From NCBI GenBank assembly GCA_028287465.1, contig JAQBPO010000096.1, positions 1-59,678 of the forward strand: a stretch of 59,678 nt of DNA. The letters run 5' to 3'. The stretch's first letter is position 1; the number at the start of each line of letters is the position of its first letter. This DNA is from Fibrobacterota bacterium. Lineage in GTDB: Bacteria; Fibrobacterota; Fibrobacteria; UBA11236. A program made the position numbers and the translations under genes. Below, in pieces: positions 34,900-42,968 of this stretch. The notes beneath the pieces are model-generated. The model saw only the letters and a list, made by a program, of their open reading frames with translations, was not told the DNA's origin and did not search any database.

Positions 34900-35664
34900 T
34901 TAATCCTCGTCCTTGACCTTTTCCGGGTTGCCTGAAGCCGGAGCGCCTTCCAGGATGGCCTTCAGCTTCTCAAGTTGCTGCTTGCGGAGTTCTTCCTGCC
35001 GCTTCAGTTGCGCCTGGTAGGCCTCAATCTGCTTGGCGCGGATTTCCGCCGCTTCCTTCATCTTTTCCGCGTCCTTGTCGACGGCTTTTGCTTCCACGGC
35101 GGCCTGTTTGTCGGCGCTCACCCGGGCGGCGGCGGTAACGGCGGTCTCCGCCCCGGGATCCTTTTCCAGGATGAGGCTGTGGAGTTCGCGGGCCAAGGCG
35201 GCGCGTTCTTCAGGCTTGGCGTCCCGCAAGGCTTTGCGCTTTTCCTTGATGACCGCGATCATCCCTTCCATCTTTTCCTTGCGTTCCCGGAACGCCTGCT
35301 TCTGGGCATCGGTGAGGCCGCGGGCATGGTTCTTCTGCCAGGCCTTGGACTCCCGGGCGGATCCCATGGGGGCCGAGGCTTTCGGCTCTTCCACCTGCAT
35401 GCGGCCCGGGCCGGGGGCGGCCTTTACGTTGGTCTCTTTTTTGGCGGAACCCTTGGCCGGCTTGACGGACTTTTTGGAGCCGACCACGGCTTTGGAATGG
35501 ATGATCCCGGCTCTGTCGGTTCCAGAGGCCGCGGCGGACGCATAGCCGATGCCACAGGCCAAAGCCAATCCGAAGGCAAGCATGCCTCCCGCAAAGGTGA
35601 TTCGTACGCTAGCCATTGGTTTACTGTTTCTGCTTCCGTTGGTAATGTCGAGTTTCCGTGCCAT
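34900..35664 (-). CDS. Exported Lys/Ala/Glu-rich coiled-coil protein
   Basis: This 254-aa protein has a hydrophobic signal-like segment (FAGGMLAFGLALACGIGYASA), a Lys/Pro/Ala-rich linker and a long helical, highly charged C-terminal half (for example KEAAEIRAKQIEAYQAQ and KRQEELRKQQLEKLKAIL). No family or enzyme motif is recognised. The start is uncertain. ATG 35664 has an AT-rich upstream region with a possible TTAGGC-N17-TTTATT promoter; ATG 35616 (MASVRITFAGG) gives a more typical signal peptide. Neither has a clear Shine-Dalgarno site. It is on the same strand as the kinase operon but separated by 280 nt and a palindromic repeat. Confidence 0.6.
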   Translation of the reverse strand: MARKLDITNGSRNSKPMASVRITFAGGMLAFGLALACGIGYASAAASGTDRAGIIHSKAVVGSKKSVKPAKGSAKKETNVKAAPGPGRMQVEEPKASAPMGSARESKAWQKNHARGLTDAQKQAFRERKEKMEGMIAVIKEKRKALRDAKPEERAALARELHSLILEKDPGAETAVTAAARVSADKQAAVEAKAVDKDAEKMKEAAEIRAKQIEAYQAQLKRQEELRKQQLEKLKAILEGAPASGNPEKVKDED

Positions 35665-35907
35665 TTAAAATAAAAACCACGCAAGATTTGCGCCTAAGAT
35701 TATGGCCTCCAAAAGGGCTGAAATCGCCATTCCGCCGATCACAAATCCAACTGAAATCGACACCTTTCGTTCCAAACCTACGACCCCGTCCCTAAAGCCA
35801 GCCTCTAAGTGTCATGGGGCGAGGGACTTAGGACCTCGATCCAAGCCAGGAACGTTTTAACCCGAAATAACCCAAGTACACCGTTTATCCCGATGGAGTC
35901 GACTTAT

Positions 35908-35964
35908 GCTTCGCGTGAGCGTGGCTCACGCTTCGCGTGAGCGTGGCTCACGCTTCGCGTGAGC
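35908..35964. repeat. 22-bp palindromic tandem repeat, about 2.6 copies
   Basis: Units start at 35908, 35930 and 35952 (the last partial, 13 bp). The copies are identical. Each junction contains the perfect palindrome GCTCACGC-TTC-GCGTGAGC, and each unit also contains GTGAGC-GTG-GCTCAC, so two alternative hairpin registers exist. The repeat reaches into the sigma-54 activator gene, encoding its last residues and stop codon. It could be a REP-like element or a compound terminator/mRNA stabiliser. The rest of 35665-35907 shows nothing clear. Confidence 0.85.
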
Positions 35965-37327
35965 CTTTGAAGTCCTCTTTCTTGATTCCGAGACGCTCCA
36001 TGATATCGCGAAGCACCTTGCGATCGATGCCCAGGAAGGAGGCGGCCAAGGTCAGGTTGCCGCGCGCCTTGCTCAGGGCCAGGTTGATGGCTTGGGCTTC
36101 CGCCTGTTCGCGTGCCGCCTTCAGGGACAGCAATTCTCGATCGGGATCTTCGGGAAGATCGAGACTTTCCACATCTATGACCCGGGAGCTCGAATTCAGC
36201 AAGGCCTTCTGGATTTTGTTCTCCAGTTCCCGCACGTTTCCGGGCCAGGTGTATTTCAGCAAGGCCTTTTCAGCGGCGCGGGTGAGCGCCGCCGCGTTCA
36301 TGTTGAAGGAGGCACATGCCTTCTTGAGGATGTGGGTGGCCAGGACCAGGGTATCGCCTTCGCGATCCCGCAAGGGAGGCAAACGCAATTGGACCAGGTT
36401 GAGGCGGTAATACAGGTCTTCGCGGAACCGGCCTTCGCGGATTTCAGCGGTGAGATCCCGGTTGGTGGCGGCGACGATGCGGACGTCCACCGGCACCTCC
36501 TCGTTTCCGCCCACGCGGCGGATGCGGCCGGTCTGGAGGACCCGCAGGAACTTGACCTGCATCAATACGGGCAGCTCCCCCACTTCGTCCAGGAAGAGGG
36601 TGCCGCCGTTGGCCTGTTCGAACAGGCCTCGCTGGAGGGCGGTAGCGCCGGTGAAAGCGCCCTTTTCGTGGCCGAACAGCTCGCTTTCGATGAGGTTCTC
36701 GGGGATCGCCCCGCAGTTGACCGCGATGAAGGATTTTCCCTGGCGCGTCGAATGCGCATGGATGAAATTCGCGAGGACATCCTTGCCGGTCCCGGTCTCG
36801 CCGGTGATGAGAACGGGCACGTTGCTGGCCGCGGCGCGTTTGCCGGCCTCGACGACCTTGCCCATTTCCGGCGAGGAATAGACGAGGTCCCCGCTTCCCT
36901 TGATCTCCTTCAGGGTTTCGATGCGCTCGGCCTGTTCGATCTGGGTCTGGTTGGTGCCGAGCACGCCGCCCAGCAATTGGCTGATCTGGGCGAAGAGCTT
37001 GCGCTGGGCCTCGTTGAAGGGCGAATCCGGACGCTTGCGGTGCAGGTACAGAAGCCCGATGACCTGGCCGCTCATGCGGTTCAGGAGCGGGGACACCAGG
37101 ATGGAGTGGATGTTCTTGTGCGCGATGGATTGGGCGCTGACCTCATTGGCCGCGCCGCCCGCGGTACCGTCCACGGCCGACCAGATGAGGGTCTCGCGGT
37201 TCTTGAGGGCCGCGTTCACGGCGGAATGGGAATAGCTCTCGTTGTCTTCGGGAACGGAACCAATCAGGTCCAGCCCGCCGCCTTCAACGCTGAACAGGTA
37301 ACCCCCGTCGGCTTCCATCAATTCCAT
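35948..37327 (-). CDS. Sigma-54-dependent transcriptional activator (partial GAF, AAA+, Fis HTH)
   Basis: This 459-aa protein has an N-terminal partial GAF domain (about 1-130, ADGGYLFSVEG to GQVIGLLYLHRK). The sigma-54 AAA+ core carries Walker A GETGTGKD at 176-183, the sigma-54-contacting GAFTGA at 223-228 and Walker B TLFLDEVG at 243-250. A C-terminal Fis-type helix-turn-helix (about 405-450, GNLTLAASFLGIDRKVLRDIMERLG) follows. It should activate RpoN promoters. Its first ATG lies inside the end of the upstream FHA-like gene, and the GAF domain lacks its first helix, which is encoded in the other frame. The two genes are probably one protein split by a frameshift. The last codons come from a palindromic repeat. 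Confidence 0.9.
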   Translation of the reverse strand: MELMEADGGYLFSVEGGGLDLIGSVPEDNESYSHSAVNAALKNRETLIWSAVDGTAGGAANEVSAQSIAHKNIHSILVSPLLNRMSGQVIGLLYLHRKRPDSPFNEAQRKLFAQISQLLGGVLGTNQTQIEQAERIETLKEIKGSGDLVYSSPEMGKVVEAGKRAAASNVPVLITGETGTGKDVLANFIHAHSTRQGKSFIAVNCGAIPENLIESELFGHEKGAFTGATALQRGLFEQANGGTLFLDEVGELPVLMQVKFLRVLQTGRIRRVGGNEEVPVDVRIVAATNRDLTAEIREGRFREDLYYRLNLVQLRLPPLRDREGDTLVLATHILKKACASFNMNAAALTRAAEKALLKYTWPGNVRELENKIQKALLNSSSRVIDVESLDLPEDPDRELLSLKAAREQAEAQAINLALSKARGNLTLAASFLGIDRKVLRDIMERLGIKKEDFKGSREA

Positions 37328-37734
37328 CCCCAGGAGAGGATCTCCTCCGAAGAGCGCCGCTTGTCGGGATTCTCGAGGAGGCGGATGACGCCCTCCAGGA
37401 GGCGCTCGTAGGGATTGCCCGTCTCCGCGCCGTTGGCGGAGGTTTCCGCCGCCGCGGCCGAGGCCTGGGGGAACTCGGCGACGTAGATTTCGCTCCCGGC
37501 CTTGATTTCATCGCCTTGGGCGAGGACGTGCTCGGCCAGGAGATTGCCGTTGATTTCCACGGTCCCGTTCATGGCCATCAGCTTGAACTGGGTCCCCTGC
37601 TTGAGGATTTGGAAGTGGATTTTACGGACATGGTCGCCCGAAAGCATCAGGTTGTTCACGGCGCCGCTTCCGGCGGTGAACACGTTGTGCGCCATGACAT
37701 GGGTTTCGCCCGAGGTTTTGTTCTTCAGGATCAC
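37318..37734 (-). CDS. FHA-like domain protein, probably the N-terminal part of a split FHA-GAF-sigma54 activator
   Basis: This 138-aa protein has an FHA-like beta-sandwich pattern at about 1-92: an N-terminal LKNKTSGETHVM, AGSGAVNNLMLSGDHVRKIHFQI in place of the usual GR...S..H block, then NGTVEINGNLL and GDEIKAGSEIYV. An Ala-rich linker and a helix, NPYERLLEGVIRLLENPD, follow and look like the first helix of a GAF domain. It then stops after SEEILSWGWN. The overlapping next gene resumes the GAF domain in the -1 frame (MELMEADGGYLF). FHA domains bind phosphothreonine, which fits the upstream Ser/Thr kinase. The start overlaps that kinase's stop by 4 nt. Confidence 0.75.
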   Translation of the reverse strand: MILKNKTSGETHVMAHNVFTAGSGAVNNLMLSGDHVRKIHFQILKQGTQFKLMAMNGTVEINGNLLAEHVLAQGDEIKAGSEIYVAEFPQASAAAAETSANGAETGNPYERLLEGVIRLLENPDKRRSSEEILSWGWN

Positions 37735-39359
37735 GGCTTTCCGGCCCTCCTTGAGAAATCGTAAACGGTTGGCTCTCCCCCGCCGATGGCCACGGAATCC
37801 CGAAGCACCGGTCGGTTCCCTGCGTCCTGGACCTCGAGGAGGTGCCGGCTGGCGGGAAGGTGGATTTCCCCGCCCGCCGGATAGCGGACGCGGTTCACGA
37901 GAACTCGATAGTCCTTGGGAATCCCCGTGACGATGAGGACGCCGTAAGGCAGCAGGGCGGGTCGGCGGGCGTCCGCCGGGACCGGTTTGTCCCCCGCTTC
38001 GTTCTCCTTGGACAAAAGGCTCATCTCCCTTTGCATCAGGTCACGGCCCAGATCATCGAAATCCGGGCGCCCTTGAAGATAAAAAAAGGAACCCGTGATC
38101 GCGATGAATAACACGGAAGCCGAGATCGCCATGAACCTCATCCGGGCGTTGGCGAACGCGCTACCGGGGCGTCCGACCCGCCGGCGTGGGGCCTTTTCGG
38201 GCGCGGCCTCGGCTGATGGCGCGGTTTCATGGGCCACATTCATGCGCTCGCCCAGTTCCTGGAATTTGGCCTGCACATCCGCGTTTTCCGGGTCGGACTC
38301 CAGGAGTTCGCGCAATCGGGCGAAGGCTTCCTCTATTTTGCCCGTGCTTTCCGAGGCATTGACCATGGCCCAAAGCCAGGCTTTCTGTTCCCGCCGTATG
38401 ACGGCCTCCAGGGCCTCGCGCCCCCCGGCAAGGGCGAGGCTGTTGCTTTGCATCCCCTTGAGGCCCTTCAACAGCGGCTCAAGGGTCTTGGGGCGCTTGG
38501 CGGGATCCGGATTCAGGTAAGGCGAGAGCAAGGCCTTGACGGAAGAGGGCACGCCGGCGATTTCCGTTATGGATATGCCGGACTGGATCAGGGAAACCAC
38601 CTCGTCAGCGGACTTCCCCCTGTAATAGCGCGCCCCGGAGAAAATCTCCAGGAGCACCAGGGCCAGGGAATAGTATTCGGAAACCGTTTCCATGGGGCCA
38701 TGGCCGCGCAGGATTTCCGGAGGGATATAGGCCAGGGTTCCCTTGAGCGCACCGCCGTGGTGATCGGCCTGGGGGAATCCCTGGGTGCGAAGGCGGGCCA
38801 TGCCAAGGTCCAGCAGCTTGATGCGGCCGGTATAATCGGCCATGAAATTCTCGGGCTTCAGATCCCGGTGGAGGATGCCTTTCTGATGGATGAAATCCAC
38901 CACCTCCACCATCTGGCGGGCAAGGTGGATCTTCAGGGATTCCGGCAATCCCTGTCCCGAGGAGGGATCCGCGGTCCCGCCGTTCCCGGGAAAGGCCGGC
39001 AGGCCCAGCATGGCCATGTTTCCAGTAACATTGACGTTACCGGAGGAGACGTAGGCGGATCCGAGCTCGGCCATCTTGCCTAGATCCACCCCCTGGACGT
39101 ATTCCATCACCAGGTAATAGAAACTGCCGTCGCTCCCGTAGTCGTTCACCTGCACCAGGGAAGGATGGGAAAGTGAGGCGCACAGCTTGGCCTCCCGTTC
39201 GAAGCGCTTGACCTCGTCCTCATTGCCGATGCTGGAAAGCTTAAGCCGTTTGATGGCGACCATGCGATCCAGGCTGACCTGGCGGGCGCGGAAAATCTGG
39301 GCCTCGCCGCCCTCGCCAAGCAGGGACCAGTCGGAGAAGTCTCCGGTCGCGAAGGACAT
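37731..39359 (-). CDS. Membrane-anchored Ser/Thr protein kinase with a PEGA-like C-terminus
   Basis: This 542-aa Hanks-type kinase has a Gly loop GEGGEAQ at 15-21 and the ATP-binding K37 in VAIKRL. The catalytic HRDLKPEN is at 164-171 (D166), and DLG replaces DFG at 184-186. An unusual Gly/Asn/Ser-rich insert sits at about 98-136 between the hinge and helix E. After the kinase domain come a helical linker, a single membrane helix at about 409-427 and an outside domain of PEGA type (VLIVTGIPKDYRVLVNRVRYPAG). It should phosphorylate Ser/Thr on partners; the FHA-like protein translated next is the obvious reader. It starts 1 nt after the TPR lipoprotein stop and overlaps the FHA gene by 4 nt. 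Confidence 0.92.
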   Translation of the reverse strand: MSFATGDFSDWSLLGEGGEAQIFRARQVSLDRMVAIKRLKLSSIGNEDEVKRFEREAKLCASLSHPSLVQVNDYGSDGSFYYLVMEYVQGVDLGKMAELGSAYVSSGNVNVTGNMAMLGLPAFPGNGGTADPSSGQGLPESLKIHLARQMVEVVDFIHQKGILHRDLKPENFMADYTGRIKLLDLGMARLRTQGFPQADHHGGALKGTLAYIPPEILRGHGPMETVSEYYSLALVLLEIFSGARYYRGKSADEVVSLIQSGISITEIAGVPSSVKALLSPYLNPDPAKRPKTLEPLLKGLKGMQSNSLALAGGREALEAVIRREQKAWLWAMVNASESTGKIEEAFARLRELLESDPENADVQAKFQELGERMNVAHETAPSAEAAPEKAPRRRVGRPGSAFANARMRFMAISASVLFIAITGSFFYLQGRPDFDDLGRDLMQREMSLLSKENEAGDKPVPADARRPALLPYGVLIVTGIPKDYRVLVNRVRYPAGGEIHLPASRHLLEVQDAGNRPVLRDSVAIGGGEPTVYDFSRRAGKP

Positions 39360-39360
39360 C

Positions 39361-40050
39361 TCAGGAGCCTGCGATTTTCTGAAGGGCGGATTCGATGCGC
39401 TTGATGATGGCCTGATTGTCGGGACTGACCGTCAGGGCCTGTTTCCAGGTGACGAGGGCGGCGTCCTCGCTGCCCGACTCCCAAAGCACGTTCCCGAGAT
39501 TGAGGTAGGCGCTGACGAATCCCGGGTCCTCGGCGATGAGGTATTCGAAGGTTTCCTGCGCCTCCTGGTACCGCCCCAGGCTGTACTGGACGATGCCCGC
39601 CAGGTTCAGGACGTACTTGTTCTTGGGATCGATGCGCCTGGCCGTCTCCAGGTATTCCAGGGAGGGTTCGTACTTCTCCCTGAGGTAGAGCTTGTTGGCG
39701 AGGTGGAAAAGCGAGATGGCGTAGTTCTCGGCTATGGTTCCGCTGTCCCCGCCGAGACGGGAGCAAATCTCGTAGGACCGGACCACTTCGGCCCAATCCT
39801 CCTCCTCGTCGTCGCCCAGGGCCTTTTTCTTGAGGCTCAGTTCCTGCAGCACGACGGCGTACCCGTAACGCGCCTCGAAGGAACCGGGATGCCGGTCCAG
39901 TTCCGATTCGAACAAGCGCAAGGCCCGGGGATAATCCCCCAACCGGTAGCTTTCGCGCGCGCGTTTCAGATCGCCCCCGCAAGCGCACAGGAGCGTAAGC
40001 GCGGCGAATGCCGGCGCGCATTTGAGGAAGCTTGCGCTATTCATACCCAT
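39361..40050 (-). CDS. TPR-repeat lipoprotein
   Basis: This 229-aa protein has a lipoprotein signal peptide (FLKCAPAFAALTLLCAC, lipobox LCAC) followed by about five TPR units. Examples are RARESYRLGDYPRALRLFE, NLAGIVQYSLGRYQEAQETF and LNLGNVLWESGSEDAALVTW. TPRs mediate protein contacts; being lipidated, it sits in the envelope facing the periplasm. Within the operon it precedes a kinase whose PEGA-like domain also faces the periplasm, so the two may meet there. The ATG at 40050 (or 40044) is chosen for the signal peptide; upstream codons are Arg/Pro-rich and unlike a signal. Confidence 0.82.
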   Translation of the reverse strand: MGMNSASFLKCAPAFAALTLLCACGGDLKRARESYRLGDYPRALRLFESELDRHPGSFEARYGYAVVLQELSLKKKALGDDEEEDWAEVVRSYEICSRLGGDSGTIAENYAISLFHLANKLYLREKYEPSLEYLETARRIDPKNKYVLNLAGIVQYSLGRYQEAQETFEYLIAEDPGFVSAYLNLGNVLWESGSEDAALVTWKQALTVSPDNQAIIKRIESALQKIAGS

Positions 40051-40091
40051 CTTCGGAAAGGATGTCCAAGGCCGCCGCGTCGGGTCCGGAT

Positions 40092-42653
40092 TCACTCCAG
40101 AATGCGTTCGACCCGTTCCCGGGTCAGCCGCAATTTCTCGCCTTCCAGGATCTCGCACGCGTTGTCGATATCTATTTGGATGCCCATCAGCAATTCAAGG
40201 AGCCGGTTCTCGAGGGCGGAAGCCTCGGTGCCCTCGTACAAGGCTTCAACTTCCGCCATGAACCCGCGCTCGAAGCCGCGGCGCCAGCCCTCGCGGACCT
40301 TGGTGCCGCCCAATCCTGGCACGAGGGGGGCCGGCCGGTTGCCCGTTCCGATCCATTCCCCGTATTTCCTCTTCATGGCCTGGCGCTCGTCCGCGGAGAG
40401 CCGGATCAAAAGCATGAGGCTGTTTTCCAGATCCCCCTCGGCCGCGGATCCCTGGGATTTCCTGCCCGCCCACAAAAGGGTGCAATAGGCCAGGAAGGGA
40501 TCGCTGTCGCCCAGGCACGAAAGCCCGGAGGCTTCCGGAAAGCGCAGTTTGCCGTCGGACTGGAATTGCGGGACCGATTTGCTCCCGCTGGATCCATTGA
40601 GGCCACCGGCCATCTCCAGGCCCAGGAGTATGCAGCCCATCAGAAGGCGCAAGGCCACTTCGTCGGGCTCCGCGGCATCCGCCCACATGGTGGTCTCGCG
40701 GCCGTCCATCCGGTTTTCCGGGGTTCCGTTGGCCTTGGCGATCACCCGCCCCATGTCCACCAGCCCAGGGCGGACGCTGGGCATGCGATCGCGCAACCGG
40801 TACTGGATGTTCTGCAGGCCCGGGCGGAAATCGTACATCGCGCCGATAAGGGATTCCAGGGACGCCAGGAATCCGGGAAAGTCCATGCTGAAAGCGTCTT
40901 CCATGGCTTCGGCGATATCGGCCGGCACCCCCAGCCGGGCCCGCAGCTCCTCGCTCTGGATCAGTTTGGCCAGGCGGCTCGTCGCTCGGCTGCCCGCGGG
41001 CGTAAGGCCGTAGGCGAGGCTCGCGTCAAGGGCGCGCACCTTCGCCAACTGGGAAGCCAGGGATTTGAAGGTCGGCGATTTGGTGGTGAGCTTCTTGCGA
41101 AGGCGGCCCAAGAGCACGTCCCACGTACCCAATAGGGTTTCGTACTCGGCATTAGTGATGCCGCCCACCACGGCCGCGGCCGGAAGCGGCGGCAGCGGGA
41201 GCAGCGCGGCGTCGGCGGCGCGGGGTTCGTGCATGGGACCGCGCAGGGGGAGTTCCCGTTTAGGGACCGCGGGAGCCGGGACGCCCGGAGCGGATGCGGC
41301 AGTGGCGGCCGCAGCGGAAATCGCGGCCACGGCCTCGGCTGGCGGAAGGACGCGGCCTTGCGCATCCGGCAACTGGACTGAGGCCCTGGGGGCCATGATC
41401 GGGCGCGCCACCACGTCGCCGGATTGCATGGACATGAACTCGCCGGTCTGCATGCCCTTGGCCAGCTGGCCGGCCTTCTGGATGGCCGTCATGTAGTCGA
41501 AACGGGCCTGCTGGCGATCCTCGGTGACCCGGGCCGCCGAACGCCGTTCGCCCTGCAACAGGCGGTTGAAATGCGAAAGGATATTCTGGATCTGCTTGTC
41601 CTTATGGCCGTCCTGCAACTGCACCTTGTGCACGATCGCATCCGCCAAGGTCGTCATGGCACGCTCCACCGGGCCCTGGCCCTTGGCCAGCTTGACTCCC
41701 GCGGCCATCACCAACTCGACGGCGGAATAGGTGCCGCCCTGCAGGGCGAAGCCTTCCTCGGTCAGGCTTTCGGGCATGAGCAAGGTGAGCTCGGATCCGA
41801 AAACTCCCACGTTCTGGAGGAGGCCGATCAGATCATCGTGGTACAGTCCGGTCTCGTCCAGCACCAGTTCCTTGACGATGGACAGGGTGGGATTGGCCAC
41901 GCTCCGGTTGAAGAGGACGGTGCGGGCCCCGAGGAAGACGTCCATGGGACCGACCTGCAGTTCCTGATTGCCTTGGCTGCGCTGATTGAAGCGCGTGGAA
42001 AGGTCCACCACCTGGAGAAGCACGGACACGGAGAGGGTGGGCGCCTCGCGCAGGCTCCCGATCAAGGGCAGTCTCGCGGCACGCGAGATGAGCCGGAAAA
42101 GATCGGCCAACCCCCGGTTGGTGGTGGGATGGTTGGTCTCCAAAAGCTCCCGGTAACGCTTGACCATGCCCGGATCGAAAGCCTCCCCGGTCTTGCGGCC
42201 GTCCGTGATGCGGCGGGCGAAGGCGTGGAAGGCGCTTTTCTCGGAGGCCGTCACGTAGGTATGGCGGGTCTGGTCGAGATCGGCCGCCTGGCGCATCAAC
42301 CCCAGGTAGGACCCCAATTCGTAATCGGGATCCACACTCTTGAACTGCGATTCCATCTCCGCGATGAATTGCTGGGAAGGCGGAGTGACCATGCGGCCGA
42401 ACTGGTCCTTGCGCATCTGCAGGAACTTGTAGATGTCATCGTCCAGTTTCTGCCAGGCATCGGGGGCGGAATCGGACGGATTGAGGTAATCGGGAGCGGG
42501 TACGGAACGGAGCAAGGCCCGTTTGCGGTGGCGGGGTCCCGTGGCCATGCCCACTTCCTGGGGGTCCAATTTAGCGGGAACCGCCGGCTCGTTGCGGGAG
42601 AGGACCGCGGCCTGCCGGATGATTTCTTGTGTTTCCTTAACGCCGATGGCCAC
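40092..42653 (-). CDS. Large hypothetical protein heading the Ser/Thr kinase operon
   Basis: I do not recognise this 853-aa protein. It has no signal peptide or membrane helix and is mostly alpha-helical. An N-terminal half (~50-400) contains segments such as AEMESQFKSVDPDYELGSYLGL and HDDLIGLLQNVGVFGSELTLLMPESL. An Ala/Pro-rich linker at about 420-500 (rich in AAATAAS and PAPAVPK) follows, then a C-terminal helical half (~505-853) with WDVLLGRLRKKL, DIAEAMEDAFSMDFPGFLASLE and a final KLRLTRERVERILE. The start is a GTG. It lies 41 nt before the TPR lipoprotein, so it is the first gene of the kinase/FHA/sigma-54 unit and a candidate kinase substrate or scaffold. Confidence 0.7.
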   Translation of the reverse strand: MAIGVKETQEIIRQAAVLSRNEPAVPAKLDPQEVGMATGPRHRKRALLRSVPAPDYLNPSDSAPDAWQKLDDDIYKFLQMRKDQFGRMVTPPSQQFIAEMESQFKSVDPDYELGSYLGLMRQAADLDQTRHTYVTASEKSAFHAFARRITDGRKTGEAFDPGMVKRYRELLETNHPTTNRGLADLFRLISRAARLPLIGSLREAPTLSVSVLLQVVDLSTRFNQRSQGNQELQVGPMDVFLGARTVLFNRSVANPTLSIVKELVLDETGLYHDDLIGLLQNVGVFGSELTLLMPESLTEEGFALQGGTYSAVELVMAAGVKLAKGQGPVERAMTTLADAIVHKVQLQDGHKDKQIQNILSHFNRLLQGERRSAARVTEDRQQARFDYMTAIQKAGQLAKGMQTGEFMSMQSGDVVARPIMAPRASVQLPDAQGRVLPPAEAVAAISAAAATAASAPGVPAPAVPKRELPLRGPMHEPRAADAALLPLPPLPAAAVVGGITNAEYETLLGTWDVLLGRLRKKLTTKSPTFKSLASQLAKVRALDASLAYGLTPAGSRATSRLAKLIQSEELRARLGVPADIAEAMEDAFSMDFPGFLASLESLIGAMYDFRPGLQNIQYRLRDRMPSVRPGLVDMGRVIAKANGTPENRMDGRETTMWADAAEPDEVALRLLMGCILLGLEMAGGLNGSSGSKSVPQFQSDGKLRFPEASGLSCLGDSDPFLAYCTLLWAGRKSQGSAAEGDLENSLMLLIRLSADERQAMKRKYGEWIGTGNRPAPLVPGLGGTKVREGWRRGFERGFMAEVEALYEGTEASALENRLLELLMGIQIDIDNACEILEGEKLRLTRERVERILE

Positions 42654-42968
42654 CCGAAATTCTCCGATCTGAGCGGTTCGCTACGGAGTCCGCCTTAGCG
42701 AACATCCCGCGCCCCGCGTAAAATAGCTCCACTATAAGACTCGCTCGCCCGTAATCACCTGTCCGGCCGTCAAACCCAGGTGCGGGCGGGACAGGGTCCA
42801 AAGCCTGTAAATATAGCTTCCCATAACTTATACCTGGTTCGCAAAACCCGTTCTAAGAACCCGCGCGAACCTCAAAAAAGTCTTGCGGCCCGGCGGTTTC
42901 GACGGTCGGAATGCCGGCCCGCATCCGGTTGGAAATCCTTGGCCTTTTGCTATTTTACCCCCTTTCCA
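42654..42968. other. Intergenic region between the kinase operon and aroF
   Basis: This 315-nt divergent region should carry promoters for both units. A TATAAG lies at 42733-42738 without a clear -35. Interlocking inverted repeats lie at 42756-42795 (CCTGTCC/GGACAGG and CACCTG/CAGGTG). The only well-formed promoter is the one just upstream of aroF. Confidence 0.45.
42929..42956 (+). promoter_or_regulatory. Promoter of aroF with a very short leader
   Basis: TTGGAA (42929-42934), a 16-nt spacer and TATTTT (42951-42956). Predicted initiation is near 42963, about 6 nt before the ATG. No Shine-Dalgarno site is present. Confidence 0.5.

Noticed and set aside
35908-35964. CRISPR-like array
   Set aside because: The 22-bp units are contiguous, with no spacers between them, and no cas gene is near.
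42756-42795. Attenuator with mutually exclusive hairpins upstream of aroF
   Set aside because: CACCTG/CAGGTG and CCTGTCC/GGACAGG could alternate, but a better promoter lies downstream at 42929-42956. There is no leader peptide or T run.
42780-42968. N-terminal extension of AroF
   Set aside because: The 63 upstream codons read as basic, low-complexity sequence absent from the family, and a promoter overlaps them.
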